Below are positions 36,037 through 45,300 of a stretch of 63,243 bases of DNA, piece after piece. The first letter of the stretch is position 1. Each line of letters starts with the position of its first letter. The notes below the pieces were generated by a model, which saw nothing but the letters and a program-made list of their open reading frames with translations, searched no databases and had not been told where the DNA came from. Location: assembly GCA_902541215.1 (NCBI GenBank), contig CACBPV010000005.1, positions 1-63,243 of the forward strand, in the 5' to 3' direction. Origin of the DNA: an uncultured Alphaproteobacteria bacterium. Its GTDB lineage: Bacteria > Pseudomonadota > Alphaproteobacteria > HIMB59 > GCA-002718135. The position numbers and the translations under genes were made by a program.

Positions 36037-38562
36037 ATGAATGTATTAATTGTTGAATCACCATCGAAGGCAAAGTCTATTAATAAATATTTAGGCTCTG
36101 ACTTCAAAGTTCTAGCAAGTGTCGGGCATGTCCGAGATTTATCAGCAAAAAATGATGCGATAGATACTGAAAATGATTTCCAAATGAAATGGGAAACCAG
36201 TGATCGTGGAAAAAAAGTAATAAAAGAAATAACAGATGCTGCAAAAAAATCTGAAAATTTATATCTTGCCACTGACCCTGACCGTGAAGGTGAAGCCATA
36301 GCTTGGCATGTAGAAAAACTACTTAGAGATAATTCATCACTTTCAAAATTAAATATTCACCGAGTTACATTCAATGAAATTACGAAAAATGCAGTTCTTG
36401 ATAGTCTTAAAGAGCCAAGAGAAATAGATGAAAATTTAGTTAATGCCTATCTTGCAAGAAGAGCTCTAGATTTTCTTGTCGGCTTTACGCTTTCTCCAGT
36501 ACTATGGAGAAAATTACCAGGATCAAAGTCAGCGGGTAGAGTTCAATCTGTTGCCTTAAGAATAATTAGTGAAAGAGAACTTGAAATAGAAAAATTTATT
36601 CCACAGGAATATTGGTCTTTACAAGGCGAGTTTAGAAATAAAGAAGATAAAATCATTAATTCTAGACTTACAGTTTATGATGGGAATAAAGTAGATAAAC
36701 TTGATATTAAAAATGAGAGTGAGGCGACAAAAATTTTTAATGATATTAAAAATTCTACTTTCACTGTTGGAAATATTACGAAAAAAGAAGCTAGAAGAAA
36801 TCCCTACCCTGCTTTTACTACATCTACAATGCAAATTGAGTCTAGTCGTAAACTTGGTCTTAGCGCGAGCCAAACAATGCGTACAGCTCAACGCCTTTAT
36901 GAAGGAACAGACATTAAAGGAGAAACAACTGGCTTAATAACTTATATGCGAACAGACAGTGTAGTCATGTCGAAAGAAGCTATTAACCAAGTTCGAGGTT
37001 TTGTTACTGATAATTATGGTGCAAACTATTTGCCAGAAGTACCAAGAGTTTATAAATCGAAGGCTAAAAATGCTCAAGAAGCACATGAATGTATTAGACC
37101 AACAAATATTTACCTAACGCCAAAAGATATTAAGCAATACATTACTTTAGAAGAATACAAGCTATATGAAATTATTTGGCAAAGAGCGGTAAGTTCACAA
37201 ATGGCGAGTGCTATATTAGATCAAGTAGCTGTTGATATTACAAACGAAGATAAAAAAATTGTTTTAAGAGCAAACGGATCAACTATTAAGTTTCCTGGAA
37301 TGTATAAAGTTTATCAAGAAGCTAAAGATGATGATAAAGATGAAGAAAAAGAAACAATTCTTCCTGCCATGAGTGAAGGAGAGGGTTTAAATTTAAAAGA
37401 AGTTGAAAAGACACAACATTTTACCTCCCCTCCTCCTCGTTACACTGAAGCAAGCTTAGTTAAAAAACTTGAAGAACTTGGTATTGGCAGACCATCTACT
37501 TATGCTTCTATTATTAAGGTTTTGCAAGATAGAGATTATGTTATTTTAGATAAAAAACGTTTTAATCCTCATGATAGAGGGAGAATTGTATCGATATTTT
37601 TAGAGAAATATTTCAATCAATATGTCGAATATGATTTTACCGCTGATCTTGAAAATCAACTTGATGAAATTTCTGATGGTAAGCTTGATTGGAAAGAAGT
37701 TCTGAGAAAATTTTGGGAAACATTTAAACAACTATGTGATGAAACTGTAGGCAAATCAAATAGAGAGGTCATTGATGTGTTAGATGAAGCACTAGGTCCG
37801 CATTTCTTTCCACCAAACGGATCAGATGATAAAAGAAAATGTCCAACCTGTGATAATGGAAGACTAGGAATTAAAGTTGGAAAATTTGGAGGATTTATTG
37901 GCTGCTCTAATTATCCTGATTGCAAATATACAGTTCAGTTTAACCAATTAAACGATAAAGATGGCGCTGCACTTAGTGGTCCTAAAGAAATTGGTATTTA
38001 TCCTGAAACAGGTGAAATGATTACTCTTCGAAAAGGTCCTTATGGATTTTATATGCAAGTTGGTGAAGGGACAAAAGAAAAGAAACCAAAAAGAGTTTCT
38101 ATTCCTAAGAATTTTGAGCCAGATGAAATAGGATTAAATACAGCTATTCAATTACTTGGCTTACCACGTAAATTAGGATTTCATCCTGAAACAAATAAAA
38201 CGGTTAGTGCAGGTATAGGAATGTACGGTCCATATATTCTGCATGATAAAAAATATAAAGCTCTCGAAAAAACAGATAATATTCTTGATATAGAACTTGA
38301 AAGAGCTATTGAATTAATTGCTAAACCTACACAGAGAGGTAATGCTACATTAAAAACATTTGGAGAGCATCCAACAGAAAAGAAAAATATTACTGCTCAT
38401 GATGGAAAATTTGGACCATATGTAAAATGTGGAAAAATAAATGCTTCAATTCTTGGTGATCAAACAATAGATAGCTTAAAACTAGAAGATGCCATTAGGC
38501 TAATTGATGAGAGAAAAGCTAAAATGGGTCTTAAAAAAAAGAAAAAAACAGTTAAGAATTGA
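36037..38562 (+). CDS. topA: DNA topoisomerase I
   Basis: TopA relaxes negative supercoils. The 841-aa protein begins MNVLIVESPSKAKSINKYLG (Toprim domain, with acidic DPDREGEAIAWHVE), has the catalytic tyrosine in GLITYMRTDSV and the EAHECIRPTN motif. A C-terminal zinc-finger module CPTCDNG...CSNYPDC and several basic glycine-rich repeats (LRKGPYGFYMQVGEG, GMYGPYILHDKKYKAL, AHDGKFGPYVKCG) follow. I choose ATG 36037 over the upstream in-frame TTG (36022), because the latter lies inside the palindrome and the conserved N-terminus begins at MNVLIVES. Confidence 0.96.
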   Translation: MNVLIVESPSKAKSINKYLGSDFKVLASVGHVRDLSAKNDAIDTENDFQMKWETSDRGKKVIKEITDAAKKSENLYLATDPDREGEAIAWHVEKLLRDNSSLSKLNIHRVTFNEITKNAVLDSLKEPREIDENLVNAYLARRALDFLVGFTLSPVLWRKLPGSKSAGRVQSVALRIISERELEIEKFIPQEYWSLQGEFRNKEDKIINSRLTVYDGNKVDKLDIKNESEATKIFNDIKNSTFTVGNITKKEARRNPYPAFTTSTMQIESSRKLGLSASQTMRTAQRLYEGTDIKGETTGLITYMRTDSVVMSKEAINQVRGFVTDNYGANYLPEVPRVYKSKAKNAQEAHECIRPTNIYLTPKDIKQYITLEEYKLYEIIWQRAVSSQMASAILDQVAVDITNEDKKIVLRANGSTIKFPGMYKVYQEAKDDDKDEEKETILPAMSEGEGLNLKEVEKTQHFTSPPPRYTEASLVKKLEELGIGRPSTYASIIKVLQDRDYVILDKKRFNPHDRGRIVSIFLEKYFNQYVEYDFTADLENQLDEISDGKLDWKEVLRKFWETFKQLCDETVGKSNREVIDVLDEALGPHFFPPNGSDDKRKCPTCDNGRLGIKVGKFGGFIGCSNYPDCKYTVQFNQLNDKDGAALSGPKEIGIYPETGEMITLRKGPYGFYMQVGEGTKEKKPKRVSIPKNFEPDEIGLNTAIQLLGLPRKLGFHPETNKTVSAGIGMYGPYILHDKKYKALEKTDNILDIELERAIELIAKPTQRGNATLKTFGEHPTEKKNITAHDGKFGPYVKCGKINASILGDQTIDSLKLEDAIRLIDERKAKMGLKKKKKTVKN

Positions 38563-38592
38563 ATTAAGCTGAAATAGTTTTAAATAGAGATT

Positions 38593-39915
38593 ATGGCAAA
38601 AAATATATCTCTATCAACAATCAAAACTTTCAAAAACAAATTTTTAAGAAATAATAAAAATACAGCTTTACGAAATGCATTAATTAAAAATGATTTAGCC
38701 AATGTTGCTCTCAATTGGGAAAACTTTAGTCAAATCAATCATAATTTTTCTAATCTAATAAAAAAAGAACTAACTGCAACAAACCAAATGGCGTCAGGTA
38801 GATGTTGGGGATTTGCAGGATTAAATCTTATGCGTTTGCAAGTTGTTAATAGCCTTGAACTAAATACTTTTGAGTTTTCACAAAATTACTTCATGTTTTG
38901 GGATAAGTTAGAGAAAGCAAACTATTTTTTAGAAAATATTATTAAGTCAAGAGATGAACCATATGAAAGCAGATTAATTACTCATCTTTTAAAAGCACCT
39001 GTGCAAGATGGTGGACAGTGGGATATGTTTGTAAACTTAATTAATAAGTATGGTGCAGTACCTAAAGACGTAATGCCTGAAACAAATCATAGCAGTAAAT
39101 CTGGTGCCATGAATTATATTCTTACGCACAAATTAAGAGAGTTTGCTTCTATACTTAGAAAGAAGCCAGCAAAAAATTCTGCAGCACTTAAAAAAGATAT
39201 GATGGAAACAATTTATAATTTACTAGCAATGTTTCTTGGTCAACCACCAGATTTGATCAATTGGTCTACTAGAAATAAAGATAATAGACACATTGTCTTT
39301 TCAGATATGACTCCAATTGATTTCTGCAAAAAATATGCAGACATCAATATTAAAGATAAAGTTTGCTTAATTCATGCTCCAATGAGCAATAAAAAATTTA
39401 ATACAATGTATACGGTTGAATATCTTGGTAATGTTGTTGAAGGACAAATTATTAAATATCTTAATGTTGATATCAAAGAATTAAAAAAATCTGCAATGGA
39501 ATCAATAAAAAACAATGAAGCAGTATGGTTTGGTTGTGATGTTGGGAAACGTTTTAGTCGTGATATGGGTGTACTTGATATGGGTATTTACGACTATGAA
39601 AATGTCTTCCAAACTTCATTTAAGATGAATAAACAAACTCGTTTAGAATATGGTGATAGTGAAATGACTCACGCGATGCTTTTAACGGGTGTCGATATTA
39701 AAAAAAGAAATTCAACTAAATGGAAAATTGAAAATAGCTGGGGCACAAAAAGTGGGAATCAAGGATATATGATGATGACTGATGAATGGTTCGATGAATA
39801 TACCTATGAAGTTGTCATTGATAAAAAATATCTTAACAAGAGACTTTTAAAATATTTAGATATGGAACCAGTTGAGCTAGCGCCTTGGGATCCTATGGGA
39901 GCTTTGGCAAGATAA
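38593..39915 (+). CDS. pepC: C1-family aminopeptidase (PepC / bleomycin hydrolase)
   Basis: This cytoplasmic cysteine aminopeptidase trims peptides. The 440-aa protein matches bleomycin hydrolase/PepC: the active-site Cys71 in MASGRCWGFAGLN, His360 in SEMTHAMLLTGVD and Asn381 in WKIENSWGTKSGNQGYM, the three family catalytic residues. PAPVQDGGQWDMF-like sequence (APVQDGGQWDMFVNLI) and VWFGCDVGKRFS are further hallmarks. The C-terminus, which plugs the active site in this family, extends to GALAR here. It starts 30 bp after topA and meets the desaturase gene tail-to-tail with no gap. Confidence 0.93.
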   Translation: MAKNISLSTIKTFKNKFLRNNKNTALRNALIKNDLANVALNWENFSQINHNFSNLIKKELTATNQMASGRCWGFAGLNLMRLQVVNSLELNTFEFSQNYFMFWDKLEKANYFLENIIKSRDEPYESRLITHLLKAPVQDGGQWDMFVNLINKYGAVPKDVMPETNHSSKSGAMNYILTHKLREFASILRKKPAKNSAALKKDMMETIYNLLAMFLGQPPDLINWSTRNKDNRHIVFSDMTPIDFCKKYADINIKDKVCLIHAPMSNKKFNTMYTVEYLGNVVEGQIIKYLNVDIKELKKSAMESIKNNEAVWFGCDVGKRFSRDMGVLDMGIYDYENVFQTSFKMNKQTRLEYGDSEMTHAMLLTGVDIKKRNSTKWKIENSWGTKSGNQGYMMMTDEWFDEYTYEVVIDKKYLNKRLLKYLDMEPVELAPWDPMGALAR

Positions 39916-40911
39916 TCAAGTTTTTGATATTTTTGAAATATCTACTCTATAATAATTTTCAGAATTAAACGCTAACTTGATAAGATAAGGTAATGTTGTT
40001 TTATAGAAATGGAATAAACCATAAAATGGTTCAGGTAGTTCATCCTTAATTTCTTTTCGCAGTTTCTTGAGATTATATGATGGAACCATTGGAAAAAGAT
40101 GATGCTCAAGGTGATACTCCATATGCCAATAATAAAAACTTAATATTGGATTTAAAATAATAGTATGAGTACTTAATCGATGGTCATGAGTATCAAATTT
40201 CGCTGCTAAATGCTGAGTAACATTTACAGCAAAGTGAATAGGTCTGCCTACAAATGGTGGTAAAAAATAAAAAATAAGTAACCAGAACGTTTGTAAATAA
40301 ATCGAAGCTGTAATAATTAAAATCCAAAAGAGTATTAGAACTCTAGCATTCCAGATAATTTTGTTCCACTGATTTTTTGGAGCTGATATTTTATTACTTG
40401 GACTCATTATTCCAAAAGCAAGCTTAGTTACTGTAACAAAACTTGACTGATGAATATAAAATAAATCGGTTAAAGGAATAAATTTTAAAAAAAATTTTAA
40501 TAAATCAGTAGGTCTTGTCACTTCAATTTCATGATCATACTCTCCTTCTGTTTGTAATGTGTTTGAATGATGAAAGGTATGGCTCCATCTAAAACTTAAG
40601 GGCTCTGAATGTAGTTGAAAAAAAGAAATATAACAAAACACTTCATTGATCCATCGAGATTTAAACGCTGTCCTGTGAATTGTTTCATGTCCATTAGCCA
40701 CAGCAAATGTATAAATTGTAGAATAAATGAAAAAAAATATTAAAAAAAACCACGTTCCCCAAAAAATAAAAGAAAGGTAACCAAAAATAATTAAGGATAA
40801 AAAGTAAACTGCAAAATGAATAAGTCCTGAAATATCACTTCTTTTTGAAAGTTCTTTTAATTTATTTTTATCAATTTTAGGCTTAAACCAAGTTGATGAA
40901 TCTGCGTGCAT
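39916..40911 (-). CDS. Membrane fatty-acid-desaturase-family di-iron protein
   Basis: The 331-aa membrane protein has the three histidine boxes of the desaturase/hydroxylase superfamily: HETIH (residues 75-79), HTFHH (111-115) and HLEHH (267-271), plus the extra NVTQH at ~230-234. Four or so membrane helices separate them. The order and the C-terminal HMEYHLEHHLFP resemble fatty acid desaturases and alkane/steroid-type hydroxylases. Redox partners are not adjacent. Substrate (acyl lipid or other) is not readable. The start is 37 bp from the divergent small gene. Confidence 0.82.
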   Translation of the reverse strand: MHADSSTWFKPKIDKNKLKELSKRSDISGLIHFAVYFLSLIIFGYLSFIFWGTWFFLIFFFIYSTIYTFAVANGHETIHRTAFKSRWINEVFCYISFFQLHSEPLSFRWSHTFHHSNTLQTEGEYDHEIEVTRPTDLLKFFLKFIPLTDLFYIHQSSFVTVTKLAFGIMSPSNKISAPKNQWNKIIWNARVLILFWILIITASIYLQTFWLLIFYFLPPFVGRPIHFAVNVTQHLAAKFDTHDHRLSTHTIILNPILSFYYWHMEYHLEHHLFPMVPSYNLKKLRKEIKDELPEPFYGLFHFYKTTLPYLIKLAFNSENYYRVDISKISKT

Positions 40912-40948
40912 AGTAATTAATTATATTTTAATATTAATATTTTTAAAT

Positions 40949-41176
40949 ATGAATAAAGAAAACGCAAGTAAACTCTGGAAGCTAATTCAAGAAACAGGTG
41001 ATTTTTTAAAAGGTAAATTACCAGATCATCCAAATCATCCTAAGGGTAGAAATCCTTATGCTCATGTTGCTTTAGAAGTAAAAAATCATTTTGGTATGAC
41101 ATATAAAGATATACCAGATGATAAATTTAATGATGTTACTGACTATCTCGAAATATTAAAATCTAATCCTGAGTAA
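40949..41176 (+). CDS. Small conserved-looking protein of unknown function
   Basis: A 75-aa soluble protein, acidic at the end, with a proline/histidine-rich centre (LPDHPNHPKGRNPYAHVA) and a helical tail (NHFGMTYKDIPDDKFNDVTDYLEIL). The latter faintly resembles the small C-terminal helical segments of phage antirepressor proteins, a weak similarity. It sits in the 252-bp space between the divergent desaturase and the convergent MFS gene, whose end it overlaps by 14 bp. The coding look (good residue mix, ATG start) argues for a real gene; function unknown. Confidence 0.6.
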   Translation: MNKENASKLWKLIQETGDFLKGKLPDHPNHPKGRNPYAHVALEVKNHFGMTYKDIPDDKFNDVTDYLEILKSNPE

Positions 41177-42344
41177 TAATATTATTTTTATTTTGAATTG
41201 GTAAAAAAATAATAAATATTGAAACTAAAGCCATCATTACTGCATTAATTAAAAATAAATAAGTAAACTCTAGAGTAATTGAATATATTTCTGAAATTAA
41301 GAATACTGATATTGGCCCTGAACCAAATGCGAGAATAAACTTAATTCCGTATACAACACCGTGATATTTTTGAGGTGTAAATCTCCCAAGTAGAAGATTT
41401 TCTGTAGGCAGAATACTTGCATTAAATACGGCAGCTAGAATACATAACACTACTAAAGAGTAACCAGATATGTAAGCTATAACTAGGTAGCAAGGAAACT
41501 GGAGAAATATACCAATTAAGTAAATGGTTTTTAAATTAAATCGATCAGCGAGTAAGCCTCCAATAAATGTTGTAGCACCAGAAATAAAATAGATAATTGC
41601 AATCATAAAACCAATTTGAATAGAGTTTATATTACCAATTCGTATTTCAAAAACTTTTGGTAAAGCAGTTTGTGTATTATGAAAAGATAATCCAAGGGCA
41701 AACATTGATAAAAGCATTATTAGTGAAATTAAAATCATTTCATTTCTTGAATGATCTTGCTGATCTTTTTTAATAAAATAATTTTTGTAAGATATTTTAT
41801 CAATCATGATTAAGTAAATCAGCAGAAATCCAATAATGATAGATATTAAACCTGGCAAAATAAATGCTAGTTGCCAATTAAGCAATTCTGTCAGAGTACC
41901 AGCTACAAACGCTCCAGATCCTATCCCTACTCCACCGAAAATACCATTAACACCAAGAGCTCTGCCTTGTTTATTCGCAGCATGAATTACCCAAGGAATA
42001 CCTACAGGATGATAAATTGAACAGAAAAGGCCTAGTAGTGATAAAGAAAAAAATAAATAAGAAACTGATGTGCTCAAACCACAAAATATGGAAGCTAATC
42101 CCATTCCAATAAACATAATTGTCATTGTTCCTGAACGAGACCATTTATCACTTAACCATCCGAAAGGAATTGCCCCTAAACCAATTAGTAAAGCTCCAAG
42201 AGACCATAATCTAATTAATTGATCATAAGAAATATTCCATTCTTTTTCTATCGTCAGAACAATTACAAAATAAAATGCTGCAAACATATGCATAAGCGCA
42301 TGACCTATTGATGAAAATAGGAGTGTATAAAATGTATTATTCAA
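41163..42344 (-). CDS. Major facilitator superfamily transporter
   Basis: This is a 393-aa inner membrane permease with about 12 helices. MFS signatures include FGWLSDKWSRSGTM (loop 2-3), GIPWVIHAANKQGRALGVNG and GGLLADRFNLKTIYLIG. The shape resembles the fosmidomycin-resistance (Fsr)/sugar-phosphate type, but the substrate is unknown. The likely start is a TTG at 42344, giving the same 8-nt overlap (TTGAATAA) with msrB that occurs at seven ATG junctions here; the first downstream ATG would remove part of helix 1. Confidence 0.82.
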   Translation of the reverse strand: MNNTFYTLLFSSIGHALMHMFAAFYFVIVLTIEKEWNISYDQLIRLWSLGALLIGLGAIPFGWLSDKWSRSGTMTIMFIGMGLASIFCGLSTSVSYLFFSLSLLGLFCSIYHPVGIPWVIHAANKQGRALGVNGIFGGVGIGSGAFVAGTLTELLNWQLAFILPGLISIIIGFLLIYLIMIDKISYKNYFIKKDQQDHSRNEMILISLIMLLSMFALGLSFHNTQTALPKVFEIRIGNINSIQIGFMIAIIYFISGATTFIGGLLADRFNLKTIYLIGIFLQFPCYLVIAYISGYSLVVLCILAAVFNASILPTENLLLGRFTPQKYHGVVYGIKFILAFGSGPISVFLISEIYSITLEFTYLFLINAVMMALVSIFIIFLPIQNKNNIITQD

Positions 42345-42732
42345 ACTCTTCGTAATTAATAGAGAGCGAATTTACACAGTACCTTTTGCCGGTGGGCTCA
42401 GGTCCATCATCAAAGACATGACCTAAATGGGCATCACATTTGGCACACATAATTTCAATACGCACCATTCCATGCGATCTATCAGTCTCTGTTTTAATTG
42501 CTTCAGGTGATATTTGTTCAAAAAAACTTGGCCACCCACAATAAGAATCATATTTTGTTGAACTATTAAATAATTCATTACCACAGCATTTACATTTAAA
42601 AATACCGCCATTAATAATTTCAAAATTTTTACCAGAAAAAGGAGGTTCTGTTCCCTTTTGCCTAGTTACATAATACTCGTCTTCCGTGAGAAGAGATTTC
42701 CATTCCTGATCAGTTTTGACTATTTTGTTCAT
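42337..42732 (-). CDS. msrB: Peptide methionine-R-sulfoxide reductase
   Basis: MsrB reduces methionine-R-sulfoxide in oxidised proteins. The 131-aa protein has two CxxC zinc pairs (CKCC at ~48-51, CAKC at ~96-99), the WPSFFEQI segment, SHGMVRIEIMC, GHVFDDGP and the catalytic cysteine in GKRYCVNSLSI. It overlaps the EamA gene by 23 bp upstream and the MFS gene by 8 nt downstream. Confidence 0.96.
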   Translation of the reverse strand: MNKIVKTDQEWKSLLTEDEYYVTRQKGTEPPFSGKNFEIINGGIFKCKCCGNELFNSSTKYDSYCGWPSFFEQISPEAIKTETDRSHGMVRIEIMCAKCDAHLGHVFDDGPEPTGKRYCVNSLSINYEEFE

Positions 42733-43624
42733 TTTTAAATCTTATATTAGATAATAGAATTCCTGTAATTATAAAAAAAACACCTACAATATGAAATATT
42801 GCAAAACTCTCATTTAAAAAAGTTATTGCCCAAATTGCAGCAAAGACAGGTATGAAATGTAAAAATAAACCAGCTCTGTTTGGTCCAATCAAATACACAC
42901 CTTTATTCCAAGCAAAATAAGCAGCGATACTTGCAAAAATAGCAACATAAATAATAATGAAAAAATCATAGGATGATGAAAGTAAAAAGGTGCCATTAAA
43001 AGATTCAAAAAGATAAAATGGAATAATAAAAAATAAACCAATAATAATCATTACTTCTAAGCTTGCTAATTGTGGAATTGTTTTATCCATTTTTTTTAAC
43101 AGCACTGAATATAAGCACCAAGATATTACAGCAGCAAACATCCATATATCTCCAATAGTAAAATTTAGGGTATATAAATTATTTAAATTTCCTTTTAAAA
43201 TTATAGCTAAAGCGCCTAATAAAGATAAAATTATACCAATTAATTGCAGTTTTGAGATTTTAGTTCGAAACATTAACCAAGAAAAACCAATCATAATTAC
43301 TGGTGCAGTAGATGCCATTATAGTAGAATTTAAAACTAAAGTAGTTTGTAATGAAATATATGTAAATGAGTTAAATATTGTAACACTTAAAATACTTAAT
43401 GTAGTCATCAGTATAAAGTTTTTTTTGTAATACTTAAAATTTTCCAAAATACTTTTAAGCGTGAACGGTAATAGCAAAAGTAAAGCTAAAGACCATCTAA
43501 AAAAACTTAATTTAAATGGTGAAAGATCAGTTATATGAGCAACTTTTCCAAAAAAAAAATTTCCTGACCAAAATAAAGAAGAGGCTGTTAACAATATGAT
43601 TGCTAACATTAAGTTTCTTGACAT
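42710..43624 (-). CDS. EamA/DMT-family transporter
   Basis: This is a 304-aa membrane protein with ten hydrophobic segments forming two EamA repeats. The first repeat includes LLTASSLFWSGNFFFGKVAH and SFTYISLQTTLVLNSTIMASTAPVIMIGFSWL; the second begins DIWMFAAVISWCLYSVLLKKM and has AYFAWNKGVYLIGPNRAGLF. These are typical of drug/metabolite exporters with unknown substrate. It starts directly after the beta-hydroxyacid dehydrogenase and overlaps msrB by 23 bp. Confidence 0.88.
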   Translation of the reverse strand: MSRNLMLAIILLTASSLFWSGNFFFGKVAHITDLSPFKLSFFRWSLALLLLLPFTLKSILENFKYYKKNFILMTTLSILSVTIFNSFTYISLQTTLVLNSTIMASTAPVIMIGFSWLMFRTKISKLQLIGIILSLLGALAIILKGNLNNLYTLNFTIGDIWMFAAVISWCLYSVLLKKMDKTIPQLASLEVMIIIGLFFIIPFYLFESFNGTFLLSSSYDFFIIIYVAIFASIAAYFAWNKGVYLIGPNRAGLFLHFIPVFAAIWAITFLNESFAIFHIVGVFFIITGILLSNIRFKNEQNSQN

Positions 43625-44497
43625 TTATTTATCTACAAGAGTCATGAGGGATGATGTATCAAACCTATTGCCACCATTTTTTTGTACTTCTTCATAATAT
43701 TTATCAACAATTTTTGTAATAGGAAGAATTGCACCATTTTTATCTGCTTCATTAAAACAAATTGATAAATCCTTACGCATCCAATCAACTGCAAAACCAT
43801 AATCAAATTTGCCATCGAGCATAGTTCTATATCTATTTTCCATTTGCCATGATTGAGCTGCACCCTTTGATATAACGCTAAGAACCTTTTCCATATCTAC
43901 ATTCGATTTTTTTCCAAAAGCCATTGCTTCAGATAAACCTTGAACTAATCCCGCAATACAAATTTGATTTATCATTTTAGCTATTTGACCTGATCCAGAT
44001 GGACCTATAAGTTCAATAGCTTTACCATAAGATGTGAGAACTGGCTTAACAGTATTATAATCTTTTTCATCACCACCAATCATAATAGAAAGAACACCAT
44101 TTTCTGCTCCAGCCTGACCACCAGATACAGGAGCGTCAAGAAAACTCAATTTTTTATCTTTAAGTTTTTGATAATAATTTCTTGCTATCTCTGCAGAAGC
44201 TGTTGTGTGATCAACAATAATTGATCCCTCAGCTACATTTGAAAGAATTCCACCTTCACCTTCCATTACTTCAATAATATCTTCATCACGTCCAACACAC
44301 ATAAAAACAATTTCAGAATTTTGAGAAGCTTCACCAGGACTTTTAGCCATGCTTCCTTTGTATTTTTCTACCCATTTTTCTGCTTTAACTTTTGTTCTAT
44401 TATAAACAGTTACATTATAACCATTGTTTTGAAGATGACCTGCCATTGGGTAACCCATCACTCCTAAGCCAATAAAAGAAACATTTTTAATACTCAT
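43625..44497 (-). CDS. NAD(P)-dependent beta-hydroxyacid dehydrogenase (3-hydroxyisobutyrate dehydrogenase family)
   Basis: The 290-aa protein oxidises a beta-hydroxy acid such as 3-hydroxyisobutyrate, tartronate semialdehyde or a relative. The Rossmann motif GLGVMGYPMAGHL opens the sequence. VDHTTASAEIARNY, FLDAPVSGGQAGAENGVLSIMIGG and the catalytic-lysine helix GSGQIAKMINQICIAG are all present. Which substrate it uses is not clear from sequence; the C-terminal KDLSICFNEA segment fits the family broadly. It overlaps the IMPase-family gene by 1 nt (TAATG). Confidence 0.85.
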   Translation of the reverse strand: MSIKNVSFIGLGVMGYPMAGHLQNNGYNVTVYNRTKVKAEKWVEKYKGSMAKSPGEASQNSEIVFMCVGRDEDIIEVMEGEGGILSNVAEGSIIVDHTTASAEIARNYYQKLKDKKLSFLDAPVSGGQAGAENGVLSIMIGGDEKDYNTVKPVLTSYGKAIELIGPSGSGQIAKMINQICIAGLVQGLSEAMAFGKKSNVDMEKVLSVISKGAAQSWQMENRYRTMLDGKFDYGFAVDWMRKDLSICFNEADKNGAILPITKIVDKYYEEVQKNGGNRFDTSSLMTLVDK

Positions 44498-45300
44498 TAA
44501 TATTCTCCTATTTTTTCTAAAATTTTAAAATTCAAATCTTCTGAATTACTAACAATTAAATTCTTATTCTTTTTTGTAAAGTCATATTTATTTTTATCAA
44601 AATCTATATCAGAACCCCCTGCTTCTCTGACAAAAAGAATACCTGGAATATGATCCCAGGGAGATAATTTTGATAAAATAGCAAAATTTCTAATGCCAAT
44701 ACCTATATCTATATATTCAAAACCAATGCATCTATAAGAGTTAACTTCTTTAAATATGTTTTTAAATATTTTTAACTTATCTTTAAATCCTGGTTCCCAA
44801 TACTTTGTACTTATCGACCCTATAGTTTCTTCAATTATATTTACCTCTTTTGTAATAATTTTATTTTTATTGATATAAGAACCTTCATTTACAATAGCCG
44901 AACACATAGTTTTTTCTAGTGGCTTGTATATCCAAGAACGCAAAATTTTTTCTTTAAATGTTAAGGCTATCATAATTGCAAATTTATCCCTACCATTAGC
45001 AAAATTTGTTGTTCCATCTATTGGGTCAACAGTCCAACAATATGCATCTTCATTATAAAAATTTAATATATTTTCATTTCTAGAATATTCCTCTTCGCCT
45101 ATAAAATTTGAAGTTGGTAAAATTTTTAACAAATTTTTTTTTAATTCTTTTTCTGCCTCAATATCAGCTACTGTTACTAAATCAGATCCATTTTTATAAT
45201 TAATGTCATCGTCTGATAAATTTTTAAATTTTGGTAAGATAATATTACGACTTACGTTAAAACAAATGTCCTCTATGTCCTCATGCTTTATATTATCCAT
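44497..45300 (-). CDS. Inositol-monophosphatase-family phosphatase
   Basis: A Mg-dependent sugar-phosphate/histidinol-phosphate type phosphatase, 267 aa. Metal-binding motifs are FIGEEEYS (Glu-Glu), WTVDPIDGTTNFANG (Asp-x-Ile/Leu-Asp-Gly-Thr) and LSPWDHIPGILFVREAGG (third metal Asp). SuhB/IMPase and HisN share these motifs, so the substrate is not fixed. It lies between an aminotransferase (8-nt overlap ATGGATAA) and the hydroxyacid dehydrogenase (1-nt overlap), a likely operon. Confidence 0.88.
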   Translation of the reverse strand: MDNIKHEDIEDICFNVSRNIILPKFKNLSDDDINYKNGSDLVTVADIEAEKELKKNLLKILPTSNFIGEEEYSRNENILNFYNEDAYCWTVDPIDGTTNFANGRDKFAIMIALTFKEKILRSWIYKPLEKTMCSAIVNEGSYINKNKIITKEVNIIEETIGSISTKYWEPGFKDKLKIFKNIFKEVNSYRCIGFEYIDIGIGIRNFAILSKLSPWDHIPGILFVREAGGSDIDFDKNKYDFTKKNKNLIVSNSEDLNFKILEKIGEY

